Part shown: one piece after another, positions 44,891 to 63,027 of the stretch
Position numbering within the stretch: position 1 is the first letter of the stretch
Layout of the letters: the number at the start of each line of letters is the position of its first letter
Source: Yamagishiella unicocca
Lineage: Eukaryota > Chlorophyta > Chlorophyceae > Chlamydomonadales > Volvocaceae
NCBI GenBank assembly: GCA_003116995.1
Contig: BDSL01000011.1
Coordinates: 1,550,001-1,614,000 of the forward strand
Direction: 5' to 3'
DNA length: 64,000 nt
Notes under the pieces: generated by a model
Databases searched by the model: none
The model's input: the letters and a program-made list of their open reading frames with translations, nothing else
What the model was told of the DNA's origin: nothing
Position numbers and translations under genes: made by a program

Positions 44891-45480
44891 TTGCGAGCTC
44901 CGCGCGGCTATCCTAAATAAGTGTGCGGTAAAGTTTGCTAAGGACGGTTCTTGAAGGGAACACTTAACGGTCAGCGAAAATTGGGTATCGGTTGTGGGTC
45001 AGGTACCTGAGGATCGGACGTTCAAGCTTTAGAGTATAAGGGATAAATTCAAGGTAAGGATTTTCGTGAGCTGTGGACTAGCTATACATTTGGTCCCCTC
45101 AGCTTGACCGAATGACTCGTCTCGTCCAGAATACGGGACAACACCTTGTGCATTCGCGAACGGGGCGAACTGTCCTAGCGCACATTTCTGTAACCTTTAG
45201 ATTGCCCCACTGCTACAATCTAGTCATTAACGTGTTGTTTACCAAACTCCGCTGCGTCACCAAACTTCTTGTCAGCGCATTTTGCCGACCTGTAGACAAC
45301 CATTCGTCACCTAGCCCCTACACGTGGCACAACAGCTAGTGATTAGAGGAACGTAAGCTGACTGCTGCTAGTGAATCCTGTGTTTTGCGAGCACTTCAGC
45401 AAACGACTACCACGCTGCTGTGATTTTGCAAATCCCGGAGCACTCATGACATCGCCCTAGATTGTTTAAGTTGGAGCACG
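44891..45480. promoter_or_regulatory. Divergent promoter region of EMG1 and the MAP kinase
   Basis: 590 bp between two divergent start codons with no other gene. It must hold both promoters and 5' UTRs, and is AT-richer than the flanks. I see no specific site that I can defend. Confidence 0.5.
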
Positions 45481-50075
<4,595 letters not shown>

Positions 50076-50869
50076 GCAGCGGCGCAAGGACACAGGTCGC
50101 GTTTCGGGTGCGAATGTATTCGCAAATGCCGAAGCGGCTCGTTCATCAGCTGGTGGTCGGTGTTTTTTACTGCTCTGCATCGAGCGGGCTGGGGAGGGGA
50201 GGCCAGGTTCACTTGCACAAGGTTCATGAAACACAAGTATCTTGAAGCAATCAACAGCCGGAAGGCCACCTAGCAACGTGGGGTGCATGTGGGGTGCATG
50301 AATGGCTAGGCATCGCCGTACCGGGTGGGTTTGGCAGAACCCAACCCACGCCTTAACCGGGTGGCCCACCACTGCAGGACATGACGGAGCTACATGACAA
50401 CGTGCCCTAAGGCGGATAGCCCTAGGCGAACGTTACCTGCGGAAGGAGCTCTTGATCCACTGCGCTTTCACCAATGACTTGATGACATGGTCAGGTCGCG
50501 GAATGTACCGCAGCCGCTTACAGCGAGGAAAACAACGCGTTTGAGCTGTTAGTGAAGATTTTCTTCCGCGGTTTAATGACTATAACCGTAAACCTCCAAC
50601 AAGCATTTGTGTGTACAAGCGACGCTCGCGATAGTCTCCGTCTTGAACTTGTAACTTTTGATTTCAGACACGCACGCCGTCCAACTCTGGACAGTAAATC
50701 CGCAAATACTGCCAATAGAGCAGGTGCAGCCTCATTTAAAGTTTATGTGAGGCCTGTTCGTCCACATTTTACGGGCAGGCGTAAACGACAGCCGCTTCCG
50801 CCGCTTGCTGCTTTGCGGATCTTTCGTTTGGTCAGGTTCCTAACTTTTATCTCGAGCAAAGCCGACGCC
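50076..50869. other. MAP kinase 3' region and upstream region of the next gene
   Basis: No supported gene. A TGTAA at about 50,648 is a possible distal poly(A) signal. Confidence 0.4.
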
Positions 50870-53800
50870 ATGGCGAGCGTGTCCTTTGCGGACGAACAAG
50901 GTACTGCCTGACAGGCTTCCTCTGCAACCGAGCGTTCAAAGGCAAGTATTCTCGTGTGGATTATGCATAGAAGCAGTTCACCAAAACCCCAGAAATGCTG
51001 AAGCGAACGGTGGCGAGTTGGGGCTATATTTGGACGTGCTACTTGTTGTGCCCCGTAGAGCCTGATGTTAGACTCGTGACAGCATAGTCTGTGGCTGTGA
51101 TCCCGGAGGAAGCGTCCTGTTTCGAAACCAGACCGGCTTGCAGCACCACTCGCACGGAAGCCATTCGTCGCTCAAACCTTTGGTTGATATCCAATCATAA
51201 TAAGTTTACTACAGCACCGGCACGGGGTCTGCACGGGCTTTCCTTGCAGGACTGGACATTAGGTGAGGTGCAAACGGCGGGCCTATTCCCATACCAAACA
51301 GTCCGTCCTTTAACTGTATCATTTTGGCAGACCCCTTGACATTTCCACTTGTTTCCGATCCTGGGAACGACGCTTGGGGCCCATAGGTCCTGACCATGGC
51401 GCCTAAAAGTGTTGGCATCCTTGGATAAACCATTTGTCTGCCCTTCACCTGTGAGCGGTGTGGGCTTCTGGCGTCGCCGGACTTCAGGCTGCAACCATAG
51501 TCCAGATACGCAGTACTTCACACTTTGGCGGCAGCTGCGGCGTCACGGTCGCGCGGCAGGTGTTGCGGAGCCCCATCGCCTCTCCCTGCTGCCGGACGCT
51601 GTCAGCGCCATCAGCCCTCGGCTGCCGGGCGCAAGGACGGGGGCAGCCAGAAAGCCCCGACGTCCTTAGCCCCGCCAGCCGGAACGCCCAGCAATCCTGA
51701 GCGGGCTACCTTGGCGGGCCTCCTGGCCTGAACCCACCCCTCCTACCCTTGTGTGCGAGCAGCCTGGTTGCCCATGCGAACGCGGCTCAGGCAGAAGCCG
51801 CCGCCTCCGCAGCCGCAGCCCGCGGCCCCGTCGCACGAGCTTTCCATTACGTCCACTGACAAGACCTTGGTCACCATTGACAGCCCTGGCGCCGCAAGCG
51901 CCGCATCGGGACAGCTGCAAGATGGCAGGCAAAGCCGAGAGCCGCAGCCAACCGCAACCCGCAAGCGCGGGGCTGGCCGCGTGGGCTCGGGACAGCTGTC
52001 CGGTGGGGGCCTCGGGAGGATCGTACGGCTGCTGTCGTCCTCCAAAAACAGCCCCAACGCCACCGCGCCAGCTCCCAGCGGCAGCCCTGCTCCTCCCCCG
52101 CGTGCCAGCAACACGGGCAGCACGGCCTCAGTGGGGGGCAGTACCGCCGGCGGCGGCGCTCAGCAGCAGGAGCAGCAGATAGGACATTCCGGCGCTGTTA
52201 GCAGTAGGGTGCTGCAGCCCCCCAAGTCTCCAACCCTGCAGCAGCAGCCTGACAAGACGGGCAGGCGAGTGGGCGGCCCGGGGGAGGGTTGCTGGCTGGG
52301 CCATGTAGGTTCGCCAAGGAAAAGAACCGCTGTTTGTTCAGGGTTGCATGAGTGGCTATAGATGGAGACTGCGTCTAAGATTTGAACAGCAATGTAACCA
52401 TTGACGCGTATCCTGTGCGCATTTGCGTAAGCTTCCCTTGAGGCGCGTGAGGCGCCAAGCAGAATTGACCTCTTCGTGCCTTATAGCTGCTCAAGCTGCC
52501 TGCTGGCCCAAGTGAACTGACACAAGTTGTTGGCGGGAGAATGGAACCCTGGTGGTGCCGTACCTATTGTTCCGTCCTGCTCTCGCTTGCTGCAGGCAAT
52601 TCCCACACCCAGTGCCGCCGCCCTGTCGCCTGCGATGCAACTCTCAGCGCGATCACAACCTCTCGGCTCCTGCCTACTTCCTAACCCTCGCCTTCGCAAC
52701 GCCCTCTCCACCTGCAGGTGGTGGGGCAGATGCCTTGCCCCCCAGCGCCACCGTGACGGCGAGCAGCATGACCTCACGTCGATCATGGACACCGGCGGCA
52801 GCGCCAGCCGTGCCGCGGACCTCACCAACTCAATGGACCTGGGTTCGATCCCCGTATCCACCCACACGTCGCCGCCGTCGCAAGCGCTGCCATCGCCAGC
52901 ACCACCAGCACCGGCGCAATCGCAAACCCAACAGCTGCAGCAGCAGCGGCAACAGCAGCAGCAGACCGGCAATCTGACGAGCCAGCTGTCCAGTGGGGGT
53001 GGCGCGGCCGCAGATCGTTCCGGATCCATTGGATCCAGCGGGCAGATGGATCCGGAGCGCTTCGCTCGCTTCCGCAAGGCCAGCGGCAGGCACCTTCGGG
53101 CCTCCCTGGAGCGGAACATCCAGAACAGGTGCGTGCTCGTCTGCCGTCTAGTCCCACGGGAGGGAGGGCGACCGACCCACGGGTCGTTCCGTCTCCCTGG
53201 GTCGACAGCGACGATCTACGTCCCGGCGGATCGAAAATGAAGTCCGCCTGGCGGCGGTGCCGTCTCTGCTGTCACGAGGGTGGACGAGGCGTGTGTATTG
53301 TCGGGGAGGGTGGTGGAGGGAGCAGGTACGGTGTATACCGGGTACAGGTGGCACCTCCGGGAGCTTGTGGATGGGGCGCGTGTTTGTGATCTTCTTCGAT
53401 AGGGTCGGGGCTGCGGCCTCTCACGGCCGTCTTCGCGGCTATCTGTAACGATTCTCCGCCCTGGCCTGCCCGACCCTGCCCCGCCCTGCCGCTGTTGATT
53501 CGCCGCCCCTGCGCAGAGCCACTCGCAACGGCAGCGGTCCCGGCGGGGGCATGTCCGGGAACGCCGTCAGCCTGATCTTCAGCACAAGTGACAGCAAGTA
53601 AGGTTCTTTCCGGAGGGGGAGGGGAGCGAATGGTGGAATGCGGGTAACAGCGTGTACGACGCTTGGCGGGGTAGCGGGCGATTGAGGGCGCCTGACCTCC
53701 CGCCAGCCGTCAGCCGTGCGCAGGCGGTGCGCCAGTGCTGTCGTGGCCAGCGCTCAGGCTGTCTGACTCGCGTCCCACGCATCGCCTCACCCGGGTTCGA

Positions 53801-56800
53801 ATCCGTGCCGCAGGCCGCGCGAGTCGTTCGAGTCGGATTGGGACGTCATGGGCGCCGAGAACGACGGCAACGCGCTGTCGGCGGTTGGGGTGGCCATGTC
53901 CACCACCGCCTTAGAGGGCAACTCGGGTCCTACCGGTAGCAGGTCGCTGATGGCGGTGGTGGCGGCCATGACTAATACCTCCAACGGCGACAGCGGTGGC
54001 GACGGCCACGGAGGCGCCCACGGAAGGCAGCCGTCTAAGAGGCGGATGGGTGAGGTCCTGAGGTGGCGGCTGGGGCCCGGGGGGACGGCGGGGGCCCCCA
54101 AGGGTGCCATGGCCACACACGCGAAGATGTGTTCCTCCGTGGAGTTCTCGCCGCTTGGGCGTAAGATGGGCACTGATAAAGCATGGCTGCTGCTTCGGAA
54201 GTGCGCCCATCCCGTTACACCCATGCCCCTCCCCAGCTCCCGCCTGTAGTTTTCTCCTTTCCTTCCGTTGTCACGCACTCACCAAATGCGGCGGGTTTCT
54301 GAGCTGTCTCCACACCTGGCGCCGCGCCCGCCCTCAGCCGGCCCGAGTGTACCAAACGAGTGTCACTAGCATTTCCTAATCGGTGTATGTTCCTCAGTGC
54401 CGACCCACGGGTTTCCTCTCATGCCCATTCCGGGCTCCCCCTTGCGTACCCCGCACCGGGCTGATGCCATCCCGCCACGACCACAGAAAACCCCACCCAG
54501 GCTATGCACCCACTACATTTCCCCAGTCGCGTTACCGGTTCTTTTATTGCAACCCCCACCACCCACTACATTTCCCCAGTCGCGTTACCGGTTCTTTTAT
54601 TGTACCCCCCCCCCCGCGGCAGGTCCCACCACGGCCTCACGCTCCAATCCCGACCACCAGGAGCACAGCGACATGCACGACGGCAGCGGCACGCACATGC
54701 ACGGCCAGCAGGACATGGACACCTCGGGCAGGGACCGGCAGCGCTCCGTGATGCGGTCGCCCACGTCGTCGAGCAACATGCCGGTGGACCTGTCGTTCAA
54801 CCCCAATGCCCAGCACGGCGGCGGCGGCCAGCGGGATATGCGGACGGTGGCGGGTGCGTGTTGGAGGGTTCGAGGGAAACCCGTGCGTGTTGGAGGGCGG
54901 GGCGAGGGAGGGAGGCTTGCTTCCCCTCGAAACCCTCCATTTGGGCGCATGGGTTCGAATCGGTACCACACCAAGTTGCGTCGAGTTCGTACTGCCGTAC
55001 CATTGCTCCCACCCTCGTTGCGCGCGCTGGGCCTCTCACCCTCCATCGCTGCCTGTTCCCTTGGCCCCTTTTCTCTCGCCACCGCTCACCACACACCGCC
55101 GTGCCCCACAGCGTCGATCGCCGCGAAAGGCGGCCGCATGAACAAGGGCAGCGGCGGCGGCGCTGCGGGCGGCGGCGACGGCGCACCGGCGGGGAGCGAC
55201 CCGGAGGAAGGCTACTCGGCCATTTCGACGCGGCACAGCACGCCGGAGGACCTTCTGGCCGCTCAAATGATGGCGCTACAGAACCGCATCAACGCGCTAA
55301 CCGACGAGGACCTCCTCAACCCTTCCGGCAAACTGGGTTTCGTATCACCGCCATCGCAGGCCCCCGCGCCGTCGGCTCCACACCCTACTGCTCAGCTGAC
55401 GCTGCTGCAGTACGCCTCGGCGCCCTCCATGCCGTACATTCGGGCCTCGAGCGGCTCCGAAGCCGGCCACATGATGGTCCCGGGCCACCCGGGCGGCTCG
55501 CCGCACAACCACCAGCACAACCATATGCAGCAGCACTACAACCAGCAGCAGCAGCACCACCACCAGAACCAGCAGCACCAGCACCACCACAACCAGCAGC
55601 ACCAGCAGCACAACCAGTACCACCAGCACAACCAGCATAACTATAACCAATACCAGAATCAGGAGCTGCACCTACAGCCCCATCCTAACAACTATGGGCC
55701 GCCCGGAGCCGCGTCCATGGGCGGCATGGGCGCCTTGGACGCCTTGAGCGCTTTCCTGGGAAGCCCACCGTCGAGAGGCGGCATGTACGACGGTGCCGGC
55801 AACATGCTGATGGCTACCGGCAACACAACCACCGGCGGCAGCGGCTGCGGCACCCGCCCTAGCGCTGGGTCGCCAGGCTCCGCCGGCGGCGGCGGCAGCC
55901 TCCGCAGCGTCGGCGGTGGCGCCGCCTGCGCCATCATGGCCGGCGGCGGCATGCGCAGCATGCAGTCCATCAACGAGGACGGCTTCGCAAACGCACAGAT
56001 CATGCAGGGCGGCGGCTCGAGCCACCGGCTTGCGTCGAGCCACCTGGGGGGCATGGGCGGCGTCACCAGCAACAGCAGCTTCATGTCCGTGCGGCCAGGG
56101 CCAGGGAGCGATGACCCCGCGGCGATACTGCTCACACGGGATGACACGGGGGTGTTGGGGCCGGCGTCACGCGGGCAGATCGGGGTGACGCGCTCATCCG
56201 ACACTGAGATGGGGGGTACGACGGCGCAACAGGACAGCGGAAGGGCCGGCAGCATGGCGCCAGGTGGGCGGCGTCTGGTCTCATGGGGGTGCGCCGCGTA
56301 AGGTTAGCGGGTATGAGCGCCCGGTATGAGCGCCTCGCAAACCAGGTGGCCTACGTTAAAAGGAGACAATAGAAAGGGCACGTGGAAAACGAGAGCTGGT
56401 GTATGAATGGCGCTGTGGCGGCGTTCTTACACCCATGGCTGTGTCCCGGTGTACCGGAGGGTCGAAAGGCAGCTGCCCGCCCGCCCGAGCCCCGTGGAAA
56501 GATGGAAGAGAGGAAACGTGTTTTAGCCACGTCACTACACACACAAACACACACAAACACACACAAGCACACACAAGCACAGCCGCAGCCTTAAAAGCGC
56601 AACCGGCACCTCGCATGAGTGACACCGGCTGGCCGACTTCAGCTTGTCAGCATTCCTACAGATCAACTAGGCGCCTGCCACTCCGCCGATCCTATCACGC
56701 CCGCCCTTGGGCAGCGCGTATTTAGGCTCATACTATTCTGCCACGGTGCGATTGCTGGTCGTCATGTTGCCTTGCCGTCGATCTTCACCTGACATCCGCA

Positions 56801-59181
56801 ACCCGTTTCCCTCACCGCGGTCCCCTCCCCCTCCGGCAGGAATATTCCTTTCCACCCGCGACAGCAGCCTGGGGGAAAGAGCCGCCGTCTTCGCAGGTAA
56901 CTCGCGGCCCGGGGAATCCACGGGCGTCGTGATGGGGGGGGCCAGCACTTCGTCTCGCGGCCAGCTGTCACCCCTAATCGCCCCTCCGGCTCCGGCAGCT
57001 GGTGGCGGCGGCGGCGGCGGGGGCCGTTTCACACTGGCGGCGGCGCTGAGCCGTTTTCAGGAAGAGCTGCAGCAATCAATCCTTCCGCCGCCGCCGCCGG
57101 CGGCAGCCACCGGCGGTGGCGGTGCTGGCGGCGGGACGCCGCCGTCGACGTCGGGCGTCGCCCCCGCAGCGACTGCACGCGCAGGCGGCGGAGGGCCCGA
57201 GTCAGCTGACCTGGCCGCCGCTGGGTCTTTCGGCGGTGTGAGGGCGCGTCCGGGTACGGACGCGGCGGCGACGGCGGCGGCGCTGGGACGAGGCGCCGCC
57301 GGCGGCATGGGCGCCCGCGACCTCGTGTTGGGCAGCGACCGGGGGTTCGTGAGGGAGCCGGGCAGCAGCAATGGCGTCGCAGGGGTAGGGTTGGCCTTCG
57401 GGGGCGGAGGGCCGAGGCGTGGCCTTTCGGTGCACCAGCACCCGTACCCTCACCAGCCCCACCCTCACAACCAGAACCAGTACAACCAACACCAACAGCA
57501 GCAACAGCAGCAACAGCAGCAACAACAGCAACAGTTGCTGATTCCGGACAGCCCCGACTTTGTGATGCAGCAGCTGCTGAACAGCAACAACATTGGCGGG
57601 CAGCACAACTTCCCCGGTCCGCACCCGCTGCAGCACCACGTGTCGGCGACGCAGCTGCACCTGCAGCACCACCCGCACCACCCCCATCACGGCATTGCGG
57701 GGGCGGCGGGCGGCGTCCTAGGCCACATCCCGGGCAGCGCTCGCGGCGCCACCCGGCCCAGCGCCGACCCGGCGCCTAGCTCCCGCCGGCAGTCCACCGA
57801 CTACCTGTACGACGAGTTTTTCAGCAACGCGCCGTTGCCGTACGACCTGACCCAGCCGCACCCGGGCGGGCCTACCAGCGGCCCGGGAGGCCCGCCGTCG
57901 TCGTCGATGGCGCTGGAGAGCACCGATGCGGCAATGGTTGCGGCGTATGGGCGTGGCGGCCCGGGGGCTCAGCCTGTGCTGCAAGGCGCCGGAGGCTTGG
58001 GCGGGCAGGGCGGCGGGCACGCGCCCCTCGGGCCCGGCCCTCCGCCAATTCAGAACCGCAGCGTCCGTCGCAACATCAGCGCTGAGTCGCTTCGCATCCA
58101 GGCGGCCCACAGGTCAATGGAGGGCCGCGTTGCGGCCGCGGTGGCGGGCGGCGGCGGCGGCAGTCCGCACCACATGCAGTGGGGAGCCACACCGCCGTCG
58201 CCGTTGAGCGCCACCGCCGGGCGGCCGCCGTCGCCACAAGGGGTGAACCCGCGGATGCCGCCTGGTCAGACCTACCAGCAGCAGCAGGGCTACCAGCAGC
58301 AGGGCTACCAGGGCCACCCGGCTGGCAGCCACCATTCCAGCGACCGATTGGGTGAGTCCACGCACGGCAACACCAGCCCAGAGGCTGTCGTCACGGCATC
58401 CTTCGCCGCCGCATCGGTCGCTTCAAGCAACGGCGCCACGCAGGGCACTTTGCATGGCCAGGCGGGGCAGCAGGGCAGCTCGCAATCCGTCAACGGCAGC
58501 AGCAACATCAGCAGCAGCAACGGCGCGATTATGGATGTGCCGCTGTCGGCTCTGGGCCACAGTGGCGGCGGCAGCCGGATCTTTGGAGACAGCTCCAGCT
58601 TTCGCAATCCATCGAAGGTGGCGGCGGCGGAGCTGTTCGGCGGGGGAGGCTACGATGGCGCCGGAGGCCACACATCGACCGATGCGGTTGTCGCGGGCCT
58701 TATGGAGAGCGTGCTGCGTTCCGGGGCGGCGGCGGCGCTCCTGGAAGACGGCGGCGGCGGCGGTGCCACTGCGGACGAAGGACCAACCTCCGTACAGGCG
58801 CACGGGCTGTCGATCCTGCCGCCCACCGCCGCTACCCGCTCGATGTCTATGGGCGTCGGCGGTGGCGGTGGCGGCGGGCGCCGTTCCCCCTCCTCCGTCG
58901 GGTCGGTCGCGAGCCAGCAGCAGCAGCAGGGTAGGGTGCGCCCCTCGTCGGTGGGGACAGCGGGGACGGGCACGGCGGGAGCAACGGGAAGCGGTGTTCC
59001 CACAGCCACGGGGGCGCGGCAGAGCGGCGGAGGCGCGGCAGCCGCCGCAGCGGCGGCGCCGGCCGTAGGCGCTGGCAGCCGGTCTCTGGAGACGTTGATG
59101 GCGTTCTGCGACGAGTCCGGTCAGCCGCTGGTGCAGCTGATGCAGCCAGCCGATTCGCCGTGCCTGCAGCAGCAACAGCAG

Positions 59182-59212
<31 letters not shown>

Positions 59213-59544
59213 TCAGGCAGCAGCACCAGCAACAGCACATGCATCAGCAGCACCAAGTGCAGCAGCTGCAGCAGCAACAGCAGCACCAAGTGCAGCAGCA
59301 GCAGCTGCAGCAGCAACAGCAGCAGCAGACTTGGAGCGGCGCGCAGCCTGTCGTACAAGCCGTCAACATGGGTGACGTGTCGCGACCGCAGTACGGCACT
59401 GGCGAGGTGCTGCTGCTGGCAGCGGGCGGTTTAGTCATCCTGTTCAACCTGGTCATCATCGTGTACGTGTTAGTCACGATGCAGCTGCTGCTGGAGCGCC
59501 CGGGCAGCGGCTCCGGAACCAGCCTGGCCTCCACGGAGCTGTGA
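50870..59544 (+). CDS. Large Gln/His/Gly-rich protein with C-terminal transmembrane anchor, unrecognised
   Basis: I read this as one gene of ~1,800-1,900 residues. Candidate first exons are 50870-50900 (GCCATGGCG context, MASVSFADEQ) and 51250-51262, but their link onward is unresolved. Better-supported exons, joined in phase, are ~51795-52268, 52487-52525, 52596-53128, 53517-53597, 53814-54049, 54623-54853, 55112-56263 and 56840-59544. The protein is almost wholly low complexity: Ser/Pro/Gly stretches, His/Gln/Asn tracts (55,500-55,690) and poly-Gln (57,490-57,535; 59,166-59,335). PERFARFRKASGRHLRASLE and EDLLAAQMMALQNRINALTDE look like short ordered helices. Near the end, LLLAAGGLVILFNLVIIVYVLV is a clear membrane span, ~20 residues from the C terminus, as in tail-anchored proteins. 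An in-frame stop at 56301 is avoided by the CCAG|GTGGGC donor at 56263, whose phase matches the acceptor at 56839. Alternatively two genes meet there. Confidence 0.5.
54507..54602. repeat. Two tandem copies of a TTACCGGTTCTTTTATTG block
   Basis: CACTACATTTCCCCAGTCGC followed by GTTACCGGTTCTTTTATTG occurs twice, ~52 bp apart, in an intron. It resembles the first half of repeat family A (9,040-9,080). Confidence 0.7.
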
Positions 59545-60259
59545 GGCGGGTGGGGAGGTCCGGTGGCGACAGGGTCAGGGTCACGCCGGAGGCGCCGGCC
59601 CACCACCACCACCACCACCACGTGCATCATTTTGCGCTACGCGCCGCCAGCGAGAAAACGAGGAACACGCGCGTCGTTGTCCTCCAGGGTGGGAGAGGTG
59701 GTGGCGCCGCGAGGCATGAGGTATGCGGCGCGGGACGCGACGCGGCGCGGGACGCGACGCGGGACGCGACGCGACGCGGCGTTTACACAAGTGTGTCACT
59801 TCCTCACTTGTTCGGTGGCGGTCGCTGGCGTACTGGTGTGCGCTTGTCAACCTCGGAGGCGGCGCGGCGCGGGAGCGGGGTTGTGTGGGTTGTTTGTTTG
59901 CGGGGGGTGCTGTGGTTGCATGAAGCGGCGTGCACCGCCGCCACGTGCTGGCGCACCGCCGCCTTTTACGATGTCCTGTCTGGTCGTGTTGCTGACAGGC
60001 GGTGCGCAAGGAGACCGCCAGGGGCTGGAGGAGGCGGGGGGAATGGGAACATGCCGCTGCCAATGTCTGGGCCCACCCTGGAGCTGGGGGGATTTTGCCT
60101 GGTACAACTGCGGCCCACCTTGGATGGGTTTCTCCAATCGCGCTCCTGCCACTCTGGGCGCCTCCGGGCGGTTTGCAGACAGGCCGGGAGGGCGCCCCGC
60201 CGTGCTAGATGGGGTGGGACAGCGTGTGCAAGAGATCGGGTCTGATATGGAGGTCTAGG

Positions 60260-60350
60260 TGTACGCGAAACCTGGTGTACGGGAGGCGTGCTGTACGGGG
60301 GGCGTGCTGTACGCGAAACCTGGTGCACGGGAGGCGTGCTGTACGGAGCT
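60260..60350. repeat. ~40-50-bp tandem repeat
   Basis: TGTACGCGAAACCTGGTG and CGGGAGGCGTGCTGTACG occur about twice in tandem with an intervening partial unit. Confidence 0.75.
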
Positions 60351-61994
60351 TAATAGACGTGATGCGTGGTTTACATGACATGACGCTCGAGGGAGGGAGG
60401 AGAGGCCAGTCGTTGCGTGAGGAAGGTTCGGGTGCGGCTCCCGACGGCAAGTGATTGGCCGTACCCCGCTTTACCTCGTGGCGGTGTTGGTTGCCAGTCA
60501 GGTAATACGGAGGGGTGCGGTACGTGGGTTCGTAGTTTGGAAGTAACGGGGCCGATCAGAGGAGAGGTCAAGGGCTGCAATGTTGCAAAGCACGACGGCC
60601 GGGCCACGACGGGACGCCGCCCGCTGTCGGAAAAGATACTTATAAGGGGGTCGCCGCACCGGAGCGCCGTACTGTACGACACAGCAATGATGTGCGCTAC
60701 GTGGGGCCTCCGGTACGGCTGTCGTCGTACACTGCCATCGTCTGTGGTGCGCGGCCAGCCTCTCGGTGAGAACCGACAACGAATGCGCGCGCCTAACGCT
60801 AACGAGCGAGGGAAGGGTTTGCAGGCAGAGGCTCCCGTGAAAGCAGCTGTTGCAGGACTGTGCGGGGTGTACTCAGCGGGCTCCTGCCTAAAAGTCGAAA
60901 AATGGCGCCGGCGGACTTTTAAGCGATGTGGGTGGAGAGAGGGGGGATGTGTTATGGATGGAAAGGCTTCCCCCGGGGTTGACCGCTGGGAGCTACGGCC
61001 TGGTCGCTGGCCACCCGTGTTGCTGCAACCTTGAGCGATGGGTATCATGGATTGGTGGGTGGCTTCGTTGGAATGGCCCGTCCGTCCGCAGGCTTAGTGA
61101 AGAAGCTGGTGGACAGTGCGGGCGGATTGGATGAACAGTGGGCATGGGAGGGGGCTTGGTGGGGTGCTGGTGCAGCACGTGCTGTGTTCGTTATGTTGTT
61201 AGTACGTGGGAAGTTCGCTTCTGTTAATGGGTGAGGGACTCGTGGCTTGGAGTGTTGGCGGTGGGCGACGCACAAGCCAGCAGCGACGGTCAGCTGAGGT
61301 TATTGCCACTCTGGCGCCGGACACCCCGGCTGCACTTGCGCCAGAGCGCGGTGTGACGGTTGAAGTGCGAACAAACTCGAGGAAGCGGGCCGTGCTTCCA
61401 TGCTTTTGTGATAAATGCGCTTTGTTTCCTGAGACGACGTGTCTGTCGTTGTGGTACGTGGATGACCGCGGCCGCGATGACCAGCTGTGCGGCTTTGGCA
61501 AGGCGACGCGACTCTAGGATTCAGGACGGTGGGATCGGGGCGCGGCTTACCTTGGGGGCTTGTCTTCTGGGTTCCCGTTGACGGTGCGATGCAGTGCGCC
61601 CATGCTTGTTTTATTAAATGTAAATGCTTAAGATACGGTCTGCAACAATTCGCGTGACGCGGGAGACCCTGGGCCCGCGGAGGCGTTGGTTGAAGGAGCG
61701 GGCTCGTGATCCAAACGACAGAATCCCACTACCGTATTGATTCATTCCGCGGCGACCGGCCGTAGATGAAGTGGATATCGGTGATAACCGAACTAGAGGC
61801 GAAACTAGAGACGACACCTGAACCTGATGGCCGTGCCACAACGATTAGAGAATATACCCCAGGAACCAGCGGCGAGCAATTAAGGAGCAGAAAGCACCGA
61901 GACAACTCTACGTATGCTACGTCACCCGCCGCCGCTGCGTCGAATGAACACAGAGGTGGTTTGACTGTGTTCCAGCGCGGTCGGGTTCTTTCTC

Positions 61995-62065
61995 GTTTCG
62001 CCTCCTTTAGCGCCCGGCGATGTGCCCGATGGTTCTGCCGTTTGGTCTGGAACCCACCGTAGCCA
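61995..62065 (+). repeat. Dispersed repeat family B, copy 3
   Basis: GGCGATGTGCCCGATGGTTC and TTTGGTCTGGAACCCACCGT align with 7,681-7,755. Weaker matches follow at about 62,515-62,575 and 63,213-63,245. Confidence 0.55.
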
Positions 62066-62953
62066 GGACAAATCGGCTGGTGTCGGTTTATCGACCGAGA
62101 ACGGCAGAGCTGTGAATAGTCCCCGTGCGAAGGGCAGCGTAACCGTGGCCGGCGAGGTTATGAATAGGACTGCCGTGATGAAGCCTACAAGGTTGACCTT
62201 ACGGGAGGTGAACCGTCTCCCCAGGTTAACCTTTACTCGGCGCTCAATGCATCTCTAGCCACAATGTTGCAGGGCAGTTTAGAATGCCATCAGTGGTGGT
62301 GCTTGAGGGGATGAGGGTCGCCCCCAAAAGCGGGGAACGGGGTTGGCACCGCTTCGGCATTGCCCTTGTGAAGCCGCATTGCAGGGGGGCCGTAATGCTG
62401 GGGGGCCCGTTTGATGCCCCCACAGTGCGATCACAGTGGAGTCACGGCAGAGCGGGGCCTGGCAAGCACATCGCGCCCACCGCGTGTCTAGCAGTGCGGA
62501 CATGTAGGCCTGACCCTGGAGTACTGCCTTTTGGGTTTGGAACGCACCGTAATTAATGTTTACTACTACTACTACGAATTCACGGGTGGCTACATGGCGT
62601 TGACTGGGTCGTGGTTGGGATGCACTCCAGGGCAGAGGCGCTGCACGAGCATAGCTGTATTCTATACTGCGTGTGTGCTCGGCAGTGTCTGTGGGTATCA
62701 ATGGCGCTGCAGTAGGGTAAGACCTACAAATCACGACCGTGAGGTTAGGGAGCGCCGTCTCGCACCTTGTTGGTTGTAGCACGAAGCTAGTGTTTGAGCA
62801 AACATGTTACAATGCGCAACACGCACGCAATCGCACCGCAGCCTGTGCCGCTTCACAGACACACACTCTCTGGTTACGGATGGATGGATGCAACGTCCGT
62901 GCGAGCACTCTTCTGCCGGAGGTGACGAGAGTCCTACCGAGTACTCCAGAATG

Positions 62954-63027
62954 TCCAGCTAGTGACCAGCCAGCAACTTACAACCGAACCTCCAGCTAGT
63001 GACCAGCCAGCAACTTACAACCGAACC
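62954..63027. repeat. 37-bp direct tandem repeat
   Basis: Two identical consecutive copies containing CCAGCTAGTGACCAGCCAGC and AACTTACAACCGAACC. Confidence 0.95.

Noticed and set aside
53727..53813. tRNA-like sequence with GGTTCGAATCC
   Set aside because: The T-stem has mismatches, the acceptor stem pairs poorly and no proper anticodon arm forms. It lies in an intron. At most a degenerate tRNA-derived repeat (a similar box occurs near 54,950).
56707..59544. Separate gene starting at the first ATG of the last large exon
   Set aside because: The phase-matched GTGGGC donor at 56,263 and the CCGGCAG acceptor at 56,839 join it to the preceding exon of the same composition. Kept as an alternative only.
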